A DNA stretch of 36,458 bases from Paenibacillus sp. 1001270B_150601_E10 (lineage in GTDB: Bacteria > Bacillota > Bacilli > Paenibacillales > Paenibacillaceae). Where the stretch lies: assembly GCF_015558675.1 (NCBI RefSeq), contig NZ_JADMOL010000015.1:1-36458 (forward strand), given 5' to 3'. Positions 6,259 to 15,356 of this stretch are shown piece by piece. The stretch's first letter is position 1. Each line of letters begins with the position of its first letter. A program made the position numbers and the translations under genes. The notes under the pieces are model-generated. The model made no database searches. It worked only from the letters and a program-made list of their open reading frames with translations, and was not told the origin of the DNA.

Positions 6259-7473
6259 ATGAGCAAACAATCCACAGCCTGTTGTATTGTCGGAGGAGGA
6301 CCTGCCGGTGCGGTACTTGCGTTATTGCTTGCCCGGCAGGGTGTTCCGGTTACACTGCTGGAGCAGCATACATCGTTCGATCGGGATTTTCGGGGCGACG
6401 TGCTTCATGCATCCGTTATGGAGATTATGGATCAGCTTGGCCTGATCGACCGGCTTTTCGAGCTTCCACACACCAAAATTTTTTCGGCAATCGTCGATTC
6501 GCCCGAAGGATCCATCGTCCTTGATTTCGGCATGATCCGCTCCAAATATCCTCACTTGACGACCATACACCAATCGCAATTTCTAGCGTTTATTGTTTCC
6601 GAAGCTTCCCAATACGATCATTTCAAGTACGTGATGGGTGCTAAAGTAATCGAGTTATTAAAGGAAAACGACCTCGTGCGCGGTGTAAAGTTCCGTAAAA
6701 ACCAGGAGGTGCATGAAGTAGAAGCCAACGTGACCATTGCGGCGGATGGCCGTTTCTCCACGGTAAGAAAATTGTCGGGGATGGAGCCGATGTCCCTGAC
6801 ACGACCGATCGATGTCATTTGGTTCAGGGTGCCGCGCAATGAAGGGGATCCCGAGCATTTGTTTAACCGGTCCCGGAATGGCAGTATGCTGGCTTGTGTC
6901 AATCGAGGGGATTATTGGCAGATGGGGATGTTTATTCCGAAAGGCACATTCCCACAGATTCAGGCTAAAGGAATGGAGTCTATGCAGCAAACACTTGGCA
7001 ATCTTGTCCCAGAGTTTGCCGAACGCTTTGCTGGTCTTTCCGATTGGAAGTCTTTCTCGATCCTCTCGGCGTCGTCCAGCAGGTTGAAGAAGTGGTACAT
7101 GCCAGGACTTCTGTTTATCGGAGATGCGGCGCATACCATGTCGCCTCTAGGGGCAGTCGGCATTAACTATGCTATTCAAGATGCTGTTGTAGCGGCCAAT
7201 GTTCTTGCCCACCCTTTACAGATGGGAGGCGTTACCTTGAAGCATCTCGCTTCTGTTCAGAAACAGAGGGAGCTGCCGACGAAATTAATTCAAGCCTATC
7301 AAGGGGTGATGCAGAAACAAGTCATCGATTCTGTTCTGAATAATCGCAAATCATCTCCAGGCTTCAAACTGGTTAAACGGTTCAAATGGCTTCGTAAGCT
7401 AATCGTTATTCTCGTTACTTCAGGGTTTAGACGCGTGCGTATACAAGACCAATCTAGCATGCGCGCATTGTAG
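6259..7473 (+). CDS. FAD-dependent aromatic-hydroxylase-type monooxygenase
   Basis: A 404-aa flavoprotein of the FAD_binding_3 / UbiH-PHBH-like group. It has the Rossmann dinucleotide motif CCIVGGGPAGAVLALLLARQG at the N-terminus with the ribose-binding Glu in LLEQH, an internal DG-type motif (IAADGRFSTVR) and the second FAD motif GDAAHTMSPLGAVGINYAIQDA. Enzymes of this class use NAD(P)H and O2 to hydroxylate or epoxidise a substrate. The ribosome binding site AGAGGTGG precedes the ATG. The C-terminal part has a basic/hydrophobic stretch (about residues 365-395) that could contact membrane, next to a DoxX membrane protein gene. As part of the operon it is the only visible tailoring oxidase for the NRPS-PKS product; substrate unknown. 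Confidence 0.88.
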   Translation: MSKQSTACCIVGGGPAGAVLALLLARQGVPVTLLEQHTSFDRDFRGDVLHASVMEIMDQLGLIDRLFELPHTKIFSAIVDSPEGSIVLDFGMIRSKYPHLTTIHQSQFLAFIVSEASQYDHFKYVMGAKVIELLKENDLVRGVKFRKNQEVHEVEANVTIAADGRFSTVRKLSGMEPMSLTRPIDVIWFRVPRNEGDPEHLFNRSRNGSMLACVNRGDYWQMGMFIPKGTFPQIQAKGMESMQQTLGNLVPEFAERFAGLSDWKSFSILSASSSRLKKWYMPGLLFIGDAAHTMSPLGAVGINYAIQDAVVAANVLAHPLQMGGVTLKHLASVQKQRELPTKLIQAYQGVMQKQVIDSVLNNRKSSPGFKLVKRFKWLRKLIVILVTSGFRRVRIQDQSSMRAL

Positions 7474-7502
7474 ATAGAACAGAGGGAGATGGAGGAAAGA
7501 GG

Positions 7503-10500
7503 ATGAATCAAATCGTTGGCAGTCTGGCCAAGTATTCGCTATCAAGCGTTCAAAAAAAGCTGTATACTCATCATCAGTTCTATCCTGAAGACCCGTCCTA
7601 TAATTTATGCTACTGCTACAAAATAGAAGGAAAGATTGAGCTGAAACGGTTTGTCCGCGTCTGGGAGTTAGTGTATGGTAGCGGCGCCGTATTCAAGGTC
7701 CATTTCGAGCAAGATGAAGCAGGGGCTCCATTCCAAGTTTACGATGCTTCAAGAATGATAAAAGTAGATGTAGAGTACCTGCAATCGATGACAGTTGAGG
7801 AAAGCGACCAATACGTAATGGATTGCACCATCAAGGCATCGCAGACTTGCCTCGATCTGCGGCAGTGGCCGATTACCCAGTTGAAAGTATTCTATAGCGA
7901 GCAAGTCAGTTATTGGACGATAAATATTCCTCACATTATATTTGACGGCTATAGTTCCTATCACAAATTTAATGAGTTCTCAAGGCTTTATAATTGCGAA
8001 AAAAGCTTGGATGAGCTGGAGGCGGAAGCCGACATGCACACCAGCGATCTATCCTATCTAGAACAGGTTACAGAAGATCAGACGGCTCATAATGTCGACG
8101 AGCAAGCGCTCGCTTATTTCCAGAAGGAGTTGGAAGGGGTTGAAGCGCTGAGCATCGGACAGCTGGAGCAAAATCGTGATGAAGCTGGGAGACTTGAAGG
8201 TCAAGAGACATCTTTTGATCTGTCACCCGGTCTATCCGAGCAAATCCGAGCGTATATTTCCAGCCATCATCTGACGGATTTCAGCTTTTTCTTGGCCGCG
8301 TATGCCGTCTTAATCCATAAGCTGTTCAGTCTAGATAAAGTAGCAGTAGGTATCCCGCTGGCGAACCGTTCCAAAGCTAATAAAACCACTTTTGGCTTCT
8401 ATGTGAACAGCTTGCCAATGGTCGCCGATGTGCAAGGCTCAGGCACTTTCCAAGAACTCTGCCGTTCCATCAAGCGTAAAACGATCAGCTTGATCCGCTA
8501 CCAAAACTTCGATTTTCTCTCACAAATTCACCGGGTGCTGCCACACAAAAGCTTCACGGGCACAACTAAGTTCAATACTTTGTTTACTTATTATTTGCAA
8601 AAGTTGTCCTTCGATATTGATCAATGCAAAGTGACGCAAATGCCGGTTCCGGCCCGCTTCTTGAATTTTCCTTTAAATGCCGCTGTCCAAAGGCTGGATG
8701 ATACCTACCGTATCAAAATCGAATATGGCGCCTATTTAAAGCATGCAGACCTAAAATCGATCTATTACGCGATTATTGAAAGCATTATTAGTACGGAAGA
8801 TCAGAGGATAGCCGACATTCAAGTCATGCAAGCGGAGGAAGGCCGAAAGCTAGAAGAGATTCTACGTCCAGGGAGACGCTTCCCAGTAACCGATACAATC
8901 CATCATGCTTTTATGGAGCAAGCCCGGCATAATCCGATGCACACGGCCGTTCAATACGGAGATGTGCAATGGAGTTATCGGGAGCTCGATGAACGCTCTA
9001 ATCAGATTGCTAATTATATAATCGAGCATTTTCCAGCAGAAGCAGACAAGATTGTCATTTCATTTCACCGCTCGCCAGTACTCATTGCCCTTATTCTAGG
9101 GGTTCTCAAAGCGGGCCGTGCGTATGTTCCTGTTGATCCAATCATGCCTGCCGGCCGGCTGGCGCATATTTTATCCGATCTGAACCATCCTCCTTGTCTG
9201 ACACAAGCTGACTGTCTGAAGTTATTGAATGAAGCCAGGAATGTTTATGTATGGGAGCGCATCGAAAGCGAATTGGCGGCGATGCCGAAAGCTCTGTCGA
9301 CTGAGACGAGCAGCGCTGGACATTTGGCCTACATAATTTATACCTCCGGTTCGACAGGACTTCCTAAGGGCGTGATGGTTACACATGGCAATGTATTAAG
9401 GTCATTTCAGGCATCCGCCCATGAATTTGCGTTTCAAGAGGAAGATACATGGCTATGGTACCACTCCTACGGCTTCGATCCGTCGGTATGGGAAATTTTC
9501 GGTGCGCTGCTGTACGGCGGCAAGGTGATCGTTGTCGATGAAACGATGCGGAAGGCTCCGGATGAAATGTACCAGTTAATTGTCCGCGAAAGGGTAACGA
9601 TGCTCCAAATGACGCCATCCGCTTTCCAGCAACTGATCGGAATTGTGCGGCGGCAGGAGGATGTAGCGCCGCTAGCCCTCAGGTGCATTTTAATCGGCGG
9701 CGAGACATTGCGTTTTGCCATGCTCAAGGAGTGGATAGATCGTTATGGGGACCAACAGCCCCGGCTCTATAATGTATACGGTCCGACAGAAACGACCATT
9801 TTAGCGACGTACTACCGAATTACCCGTCATGAAGCGATTGCTGTCGGGGAAAGCATTATCGGACGCCCATTGCTTGATGTGGAACTGTACGTCAAGAACC
9901 GATACTTGGACGACCTTCCATCAGGAATACCTGGCGAACTGTATATTGGCGGATATGGTGTATCCAAAGGCTACTTTAACCGCGAGGATCTGACGAATGA
10001 GCGGTTCCTGTCGGGCATGCCCTGGCAAGGGACGGTTTATCGTACTGGCGATCAAGTAAGGTTGCTGTCGGATGGCAATCTCGAATTTCTGGAGCGGGTG
10101 GATAATCAAATCCAGCTTCGAGGCTACCGGATCGAATTGGGAGAAATCGAAACTGCTCTGCAGCAGTATCCTCATTGCAAAAGTAATGTTGTAGCTGTGC
10201 ATACATTTGACGGGGAAGACAAGCGGCTGGTGGCATACTTGGTCATGGAAGAGGGGGAGTCGCTTGACGAGGCCGAGATACGAGCATTTCTGCGGACGAA
10301 ATTGCCGGAGTATATGATACCATCGGTATGGGTTGCAATTCCGACTATTCCGGTGACTGTGAACGGGAAAGTGGATTATAATGCTCTGACTGTTCCAGCG
10401 TTGGCGCCAAGCGTCTCCATTCCAGAGGATGGCAGCTTCGAACAAAAGATTATAGCGATTTGGAAGCAGGTATTGAAGACGGATCATGTAGGCAAAGACG

Positions 10501-10739
10501 ACAATTTCTTTGATATCGGCGGTACTTCCTTACTGATCTCTGATGTTTATTACAAGCTGGCAGATACACTTCCGATTAAGCAGCAGTTGTCGATGGTTGA
10601 GTTATTCCAATACACGACACCGCGTGCCTTGGCCGCATTTCTTCATCGATTGAATGATCAGGGGACACGGCAGTCGGATAATCAACAGGTAGGCAAACGG
10701 AAAGAAGCACTGTTGCGCAGACGGAAAAACGGGAAATAA
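7503..10739 (+). CDS. Nonribosomal peptide synthetase module, C-A-PCP
   Basis: A 1078-aa single-module NRPS. The condensation domain (about 10-440) has the active-site motif as PHIIFDG (143-149): the catalytic second His is kept, the first is Pro. The adenylation domain (about 465-960) has YTSGSTGLPKG (613-623), FDPSVWE (658-664), YNVYGPTETT (756-765), YRTGD and NGK with Lys956. The carrier domain has FFDIGGTSLL with Ser1009 as the phosphopantetheine site. By motif alignment the specificity residues read D659 P660 W663 Q702 L730 G732 V758 I766 L767 K956; I cannot match this to a known substrate with confidence. There is no epimerase or thioesterase, so the chain passes to the PKS 29 bp downstream. 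The leading C domain suggests an acyl starter. The C-terminal tail is strongly basic. Confidence 0.95.
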   Translation: MNQIVGSLAKYSLSSVQKKLYTHHQFYPEDPSYNLCYCYKIEGKIELKRFVRVWELVYGSGAVFKVHFEQDEAGAPFQVYDASRMIKVDVEYLQSMTVEESDQYVMDCTIKASQTCLDLRQWPITQLKVFYSEQVSYWTINIPHIIFDGYSSYHKFNEFSRLYNCEKSLDELEAEADMHTSDLSYLEQVTEDQTAHNVDEQALAYFQKELEGVEALSIGQLEQNRDEAGRLEGQETSFDLSPGLSEQIRAYISSHHLTDFSFFLAAYAVLIHKLFSLDKVAVGIPLANRSKANKTTFGFYVNSLPMVADVQGSGTFQELCRSIKRKTISLIRYQNFDFLSQIHRVLPHKSFTGTTKFNTLFTYYLQKLSFDIDQCKVTQMPVPARFLNFPLNAAVQRLDDTYRIKIEYGAYLKHADLKSIYYAIIESIISTEDQRIADIQVMQAEEGRKLEEILRPGRRFPVTDTIHHAFMEQARHNPMHTAVQYGDVQWSYRELDERSNQIANYIIEHFPAEADKIVISFHRSPVLIALILGVLKAGRAYVPVDPIMPAGRLAHILSDLNHPPCLTQADCLKLLNEARNVYVWERIESELAAMPKALSTETSSAGHLAYIIYTSGSTGLPKGVMVTHGNVLRSFQASAHEFAFQEEDTWLWYHSYGFDPSVWEIFGALLYGGKVIVVDETMRKAPDEMYQLIVRERVTMLQMTPSAFQQLIGIVRRQEDVAPLALRCILIGGETLRFAMLKEWIDRYGDQQPRLYNVYGPTETTILATYYRITRHEAIAVGESIIGRPLLDVELYVKNRYLDDLPSGIPGELYIGGYGVSKGYFNREDLTNERFLSGMPWQGTVYRTGDQVRLLSDGNLEFLERVDNQIQLRGYRIELGEIETALQQYPHCKSNVVAVHTFDGEDKRLVAYLVMEEGESLDEAEIRAFLRTKLPEYMIPSVWVAIPTIPVTVNGKVDYNALTVPALAPSVSIPEDGSFEQKIIAIWKQVLKTDHVGKDDNFFDIGGTSLLISDVYYKLADTLPIKQQLSMVELFQYTTPRALAAFLHRLNDQGTRQSDNQQVGKRKEALLRRRKNGK

Positions 10740-10768
10740 ATGAGATCGTATTGGAGTGGAGAGTATAA

Positions 10769-13700
10769 ATGGCGGAATTCAATGCGGAATTTACTGATAT
10801 CGCCATCATTGGAATGGCGGGGAGATTTCCAGAAGCTGATAGCATCCAGGAGTTGTGGGAGAACCTGAAGGCAGGCAGAGGAGCCGTACGTACATTTGAA
10901 GAATGGGAAATCGCAGAGTCCGGGGTAAGCGACATCATGCGAAGAAACGTCAGCTACATTGCCCGGGGAGGCGTATTGCAGGGCGTGGAGAACTTCGATG
11001 CCGATTTTTTTGAATTTACGGCCAGCGATGCCAAGCTGACGGACCCCCAGCAAAGGTTGTTTTTGGAATGCGCCTGGGAGGCGCTTGAGAATTCCGGCTA
11101 TCCTCCGGCCCCAGATCCGCAGGCAATTGGCGTGTACGGCAGCATGAGTGCGAGCACGTATTTGCTGCGCCATATTAGCCAAAGTCGGGAATTTGGGCAA
11201 GAAGTATTAAGTTATCCGGTGATGATCGGCAACGATAAGGACTTTCTCTGCACAAGGGTATCGTACAAACTGAATTTATCCGGTCCCAGCGTCTCCGTCC
11301 AAACGGCATGCTCCTCCTCGTTGGCGGCGGTTCACATCGCTTGCCAAAGTCTGATCAACGGCGAATGCGAGATGGCGTTAGCAGGAGGGGTGAGCATAAC
11401 CGTTCCGCAGCATACTGGATATGCGTATAAAGAAGGCGGGACGTTATCCCGCGACGGCTGGTGCAGAGCATTTGATAAAGAAGCAAGCGGAACAGTAAAA
11501 GGCAATGGCTGTGGCATTGTTCTGCTGAAGCCGCTTGAACAGGCGATCAAGGACCGTGATACGGTCTATGCGGTTATCAAAAGCACCTCTTTAAATAACG
11601 ACGGGCGGTTAAAAATAGGCTTTACTGCACCAAGTTTGGAAGGGCAGTCTAAAGCAGTCAGGGATGCCATTGAAATGGCGGGTATTTCCGCCGAAGACAT
11701 CCAGTATGTTGAAGCGCACGGTACCGGCACGTCCTTGGGCGATCCGATTGAGATCAAGGCGCTGACGGACGCTTTTGCCACAACGAAAAAGCAATATTGC
11801 GCGGTCGGTTCGATTAAGCCAAGTCTTGGCCATCTGGACGCGGCTGCAGGGGTAGCGAATCTGATCAAAGCGGCAATGGTTGTTAAGGAAGATGTCATTC
11901 CCGGCAGCCTCCATTTCCGTACAGCGAATCCCAAAATTGATTTTGTGAACAGCCCCTTCTATATGAATCGAGAGCTGCAAATAAGGGGCAAAGGGGACAG
12001 CATTCAATATGCCGGCGTGAATTCGCTTGGAATGGGTGGTACGAATGCGTTTGCTGTGTTGCAGAAGGGGCCGCAGCTGTTAACAGAGCCGATGTCAGGA
12101 CCTTACTTGTTTGTTTTTTCGGGAAAAACAATGCAGGCGATGCAGCAAATAACAGGCCGTCTGAACCGGCATCTTACCTCCCATCCAGAGCAAAATTTAT
12201 CAGATATTGCGTTTACGCTGGCCGCAGGGCGCAAATCGTTTGATACTCGTACGTATGTGGTTTGCCGGAGCAAAGAAGAATTATTAACCGCTACAGCGGA
12301 TCAAGCTCTTCTTAAGAAGCGGTCCGGCAGCCAGTTTGAAATTGGCGACATACCGCCTGTCGCGTTTAGACTCAACACTTCTGCACATCGAGACTGCTAC
12401 CGGCAATTATACGATGCTTGGCCTGCCTACCGAACCAAGTTTGATCAGCTTCAGCAATTGATAGAGGAGTCAGGGGCATGCACATTGAGGCCGTGGTTGG
12501 AGCCTGGTGAATCCAATTCGTCAATGGACGTAGTTAGCCCGTCAGACAATGAGCTTGCCCTGCATTTCCTCGGTATTCATACGCTTGCTGTCTTGCTCGC
12601 GGAGTTAGGGATGGAGCCGGAAATGATGTATTACGAGGACTTGTTAACCGAATGGGTAGCTTATTCCGTTGCCGGTGCATGTTATCCGGATGAAGCATGG
12701 AAGGTCGTTGCTGCGGGCAGTGCGGGAACTTTGGAGGCAACGCCAATGACGAACGAACCGAAGATCAAGATTGTTGCAGCAAGTCGTGAATGCGACAGCT
12801 ATGACGAACAGAGCCTCGACGAGACATCCAGTGTAATTACGATCCCCTTTGGCGATGCACAGGCAGAGACAATAATGACTGGATTGTTGATCGCGATTGG
12901 CAATGCTTGGGTGTCCGGGCGGGAAATCGATTGGGACCTTTTGTACCAGGATTGCCCGGTTGGTCGCGTTCCGCTGCCGACGTATCCTTTCGAGAAGAGG
13001 AGATATTGGATTGAGCTGGAGCACAACCGCGAGGAAGACTTACCTCAAGTGGATAAGGTGGCAGCTGAAGATACACAAACGGTTGAACAGATATTGACGG
13101 ACATCTGGAAAAAACGGCTTGATATTGAAGAATTTTATCCGCATGAAGATTTCTTCCTAGACCTCAATGGGGACTCTCTTCTTTCAATCGAAATCGTATC
13201 GGATATACGAAGCAGACTGAACATAGACTTATCACTCCATGAATTTTCACAGTATTCGACTATTAACCGATTGGCTGACCAGGTAAGTAAATTGCTTCAA
13301 ATTCCACCAACCAATCCGGTGCAACAGCCTCTTAACCAAACGATAGTAAAAATAAAAGAGGGGACTGTGCCGGGCAGCTTATTTCTTGTCCATCCAGCTG
13401 GCGGAACGATTATGGTTTACCGTCAATTGGCCGCGCATTTGCGTTATCATCCCACGTTATATGGCATAAACTTTCCAGCGGAATTGTTGGCGAAGACGGA
13501 TTTAACGGTTGACCAATTGGCGGAGCGATACGTTGCAGAGATTCGCCAAATTCAGCCGAAGGGGCCATACATGCTCGGCGGCTATTCGTTTGGCGGCAAC
13601 GTTGCGCTGGAAATCGCTTTGCAATTCCAAAGGGTTGGCGAACGTGTGACAGAACTGATCCTGTTCGACAGCTTCGTCGCTGCTGCTTATGAAGAACAGC

Positions 13701-14179
13701 ATATGGATCCAAAACAGTTTCTCCGGGCTTTTCCATTGATGGTGAACGCCCTTTTCAGACCGGAGACAAAGCTTGAGTCTTACGTATTATCCCAGATACA
13801 GGAGCTGCCTTTAGAAGCGATGATCCCGGCCTTACAGCAGCTGAATATTATTCCGGTAGGATTTGCCGCAAATGATATGAAGCAGTTATTTAACATATGG
13901 GAGCTTAACATTCGAATGCTGCAAACTTATAAACCAGAGGAGCACTTCCTCGGAAATGCTCTGATCTTTGATGCCTTGGAGAAGCAGTCGGTTATGGACG
14001 AATTAATGGTTTATCTGGGGGAACTGACAGTCAGTAAAGAGGAGTGGAGAGGGGAGATTGCCGGAGAAGTCGGGATTGTCCCGATTCAGGCCAATCATTA
14101 CTCACTGTTCCAGTCAACTGCCCATTTACGAGCAATAGCCCACGAACTCGAGCAGCGATGTTTTTTTGTTCCGGTGTAA
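10769..14179 (+). CDS. Polyketide synthase, KS - degenerate AT - ACP - TE
   Basis: A 1136-aa type I PKS that receives the aminoacyl chain. The KS (about 8-430) is intact: Cys181 in QTACSSSLA, His317 in VEAHGTGTS, His355 in SLGHLDAAAG. The next region (about 446-735) aligns in outline with a KS-AT linker and AT domain and ends in a normal post-AT linker (PLPTYPFEKRRYWIE), but it is short and the AT nucleophile motif GHSxGE is EDLLTE at 623-628, so Ser is lost. An ACP follows with Ser803 in LNGDSLLS. A type I thioesterase (about 865-1136) has GGYSFGG with Ser940, FDSF with Asp967 and NHYSLF with His1110, a complete triad. The enzyme should perform one malonyl extension and release the product, provided malonyl is loaded in trans. 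The ribosome binding site GGAGTGGAG precedes the ATG. Confidence 0.95.
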   Translation: MAEFNAEFTDIAIIGMAGRFPEADSIQELWENLKAGRGAVRTFEEWEIAESGVSDIMRRNVSYIARGGVLQGVENFDADFFEFTASDAKLTDPQQRLFLECAWEALENSGYPPAPDPQAIGVYGSMSASTYLLRHISQSREFGQEVLSYPVMIGNDKDFLCTRVSYKLNLSGPSVSVQTACSSSLAAVHIACQSLINGECEMALAGGVSITVPQHTGYAYKEGGTLSRDGWCRAFDKEASGTVKGNGCGIVLLKPLEQAIKDRDTVYAVIKSTSLNNDGRLKIGFTAPSLEGQSKAVRDAIEMAGISAEDIQYVEAHGTGTSLGDPIEIKALTDAFATTKKQYCAVGSIKPSLGHLDAAAGVANLIKAAMVVKEDVIPGSLHFRTANPKIDFVNSPFYMNRELQIRGKGDSIQYAGVNSLGMGGTNAFAVLQKGPQLLTEPMSGPYLFVFSGKTMQAMQQITGRLNRHLTSHPEQNLSDIAFTLAAGRKSFDTRTYVVCRSKEELLTATADQALLKKRSGSQFEIGDIPPVAFRLNTSAHRDCYRQLYDAWPAYRTKFDQLQQLIEESGACTLRPWLEPGESNSSMDVVSPSDNELALHFLGIHTLAVLLAELGMEPEMMYYEDLLTEWVAYSVAGACYPDEAWKVVAAGSAGTLEATPMTNEPKIKIVAASRECDSYDEQSLDETSSVITIPFGDAQAETIMTGLLIAIGNAWVSGREIDWDLLYQDCPVGRVPLPTYPFEKRRYWIELEHNREEDLPQVDKVAAEDTQTVEQILTDIWKKRLDIEEFYPHEDFFLDLNGDSLLSIEIVSDIRSRLNIDLSLHEFSQYSTINRLADQVSKLLQIPPTNPVQQPLNQTIVKIKEGTVPGSLFLVHPAGGTIMVYRQLAAHLRYHPTLYGINFPAELLAKTDLTVDQLAERYVAEIRQIQPKGPYMLGGYSFGGNVALEIALQFQRVGERVTELILFDSFVAAAYEEQHMDPKQFLRAFPLMVNALFRPETKLESYVLSQIQELPLEAMIPALQQLNIIPVGFAANDMKQLFNIWELNIRMLQTYKPEEHFLGNALIFDALEKQSVMDELMVYLGELTVSKEEWRGEIAGEVGIVPIQANHYSLFQSTAHLRAIAHELEQRCFFVPV

Positions 14180-14199
14180 GCCAGACAGAATGGCAATAA

Positions 14200-14466
14200 A
14201 TGCACCGTAACGATATTGGGTTGTCCGGGAGAGTTAACTCAAGTCCCAAAGAGCACGTAAAGAAGACTATAGGACGTATCTGGTATGATAGAGATCCTTT
14301 TCAATTAGGTCTTGGTGTGTCTGAGACCTGGATAAGCGCTTTGGGGCATACACCTCAAGGCGCTATTTGTTGTGTATACGTCAGACCGGCAACTGCCTCG
14401 ACATACGAAAGAGAACTGTTGAAGCCTGTTTTTCGACTGTATGATATAATGCTCGATAGAATTTAA
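14200..14466 (+). CDS. Doubtful ORF (88 codons), possible gene remnant
   Basis: An open frame of 88 codons begins 20 bp after the PKS stop. There is no ribosome binding site before its ATG and I do not recognise the protein. The part after codon 25 (for example RIWYDRDPFQLGLGVSETW and CVYVRPATASTYERELLKP) looks more protein-like than chance, so it may be a fragment of a decayed gene. Listed only because nothing else explains this stretch. Confidence 0.2.
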   Translation: MHRNDIGLSGRVNSSPKEHVKKTIGRIWYDRDPFQLGLGVSETWISALGHTPQGAICCVYVRPATASTYERELLKPVFRLYDIMLDRI

Positions 14467-14649
14467 TTACTCCGTGTTGACCTCTTACCTATTGCATGCG
14501 CCTACAACCACACCGCTGGCAATCCTCATCTATCTCGCATCCGATGTTTATTGACTCTCCATGCTTGAAAGTTGACCGCATCTACTCTATTCATTAAACG
14601 TTAAACGAAATCACAGACGGGCTGAAAACGCCTATCCAAGTTCTATCTA
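14467..14649. other. Non-coding stretch after the PKS operon
   Basis: No gene, terminator or convincing promoter is visible here. No clear intrinsic terminator follows the PKS gene, so the operon's 3' end is undefined. Confidence 0.5.
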
Positions 14650-14660
14650 AGGAGGATTTT

Positions 14661-15212
14661 ATGCAGTTAGATGGACAACATTTTTTTGTCATAACAGGTG
14701 GCCCTGGCTCAGGGAAGAGTACGCTCCTCGATTATCTCGAACAGCAAGGCTTCATGCGGTCTGTCGAAGCGGGACGAAGTATCATCCAGGAGCAAACGAT
14801 GATTGGCGGTGACGCTCTGCCTTCTAAAGACAGAATGCTCTTTGCAGAGCTCATGCTATCTTGGGAAATACGTTCATACCGACAAGGGCTGAGGAAAGGA
14901 AATCCCGCCCCCGTGCTGTTTGATCGAGGTGTGCCAGACGTCATCGGGTATCTTCGACTGGAGGGTTTGGAGGTTCCGGCTCATATCCAGCGCGCTGGCG
15001 AACTATTTCGCTACAATAAACGCGTCTTTATCGCTCCACCCTGGCAGGACATATATCGACAGGATGCCGAACGAAAGCAGGATCTGAAGACAGCTCGCCA
15101 AACCTTTGACACGATGGCGACCGTTTATACCGAACTTGGATACGAATTAGTCGAGCTTCCGCGTTGCAGTATTGAAGACCGCGCCGAATACATCAGGTCG
15201 AGCATACGCTGA
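14661..15212 (+). CDS. AAA family predicted ATPase (P-loop, AAA_28-like)
   Basis: A 183-aa cytosolic P-loop protein. The N-terminus has the Walker A motif ITGGPGSGKSTLLDYL, then an Arg-rich region (EAGRSIIQEQ, then FDRGVPDVIGYLRLEG) typical of small predicted ATPases resembling nucleotide or nucleoside kinases (the AAA_28 group). The C-terminal half includes RQTFDTMATVYTELGYELVELPR, also a family hallmark. The start ATG follows an excellent AAGGAGGATTTT. Substrate and role are not known for most members. It stands alone between the NRPS-PKS operon and the tRNA gene and is not obviously part of either. Confidence 0.85.
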   Translation: MQLDGQHFFVITGGPGSGKSTLLDYLEQQGFMRSVEAGRSIIQEQTMIGGDALPSKDRMLFAELMLSWEIRSYRQGLRKGNPAPVLFDRGVPDVIGYLRLEGLEVPAHIQRAGELFRYNKRVFIAPPWQDIYRQDAERKQDLKTARQTFDTMATVYTELGYELVELPRCSIEDRAEYIRSSIR

Positions 15213-15356
15213 CGATGAGTGACGAAATTTTAGGCAGGCATTAATACATTACCTTATATTCGGAGAGTGAGACAGTGAGACCTCTTCATATTTTTGAATG
15301 TATTGCTAAAATACTTCTTACGTGCGAGGCTTATATCTCTGGCGGGGCTTCGAAAC

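Noticed and set aside
11609-12007. Long open frames antisense to the PKS, NRPS, lon and clp genes
   Set aside because: They lie wholly within strongly supported genes on the other strand, lack ribosome binding sites and encode no recognisable protein; they are by-products of codon bias.
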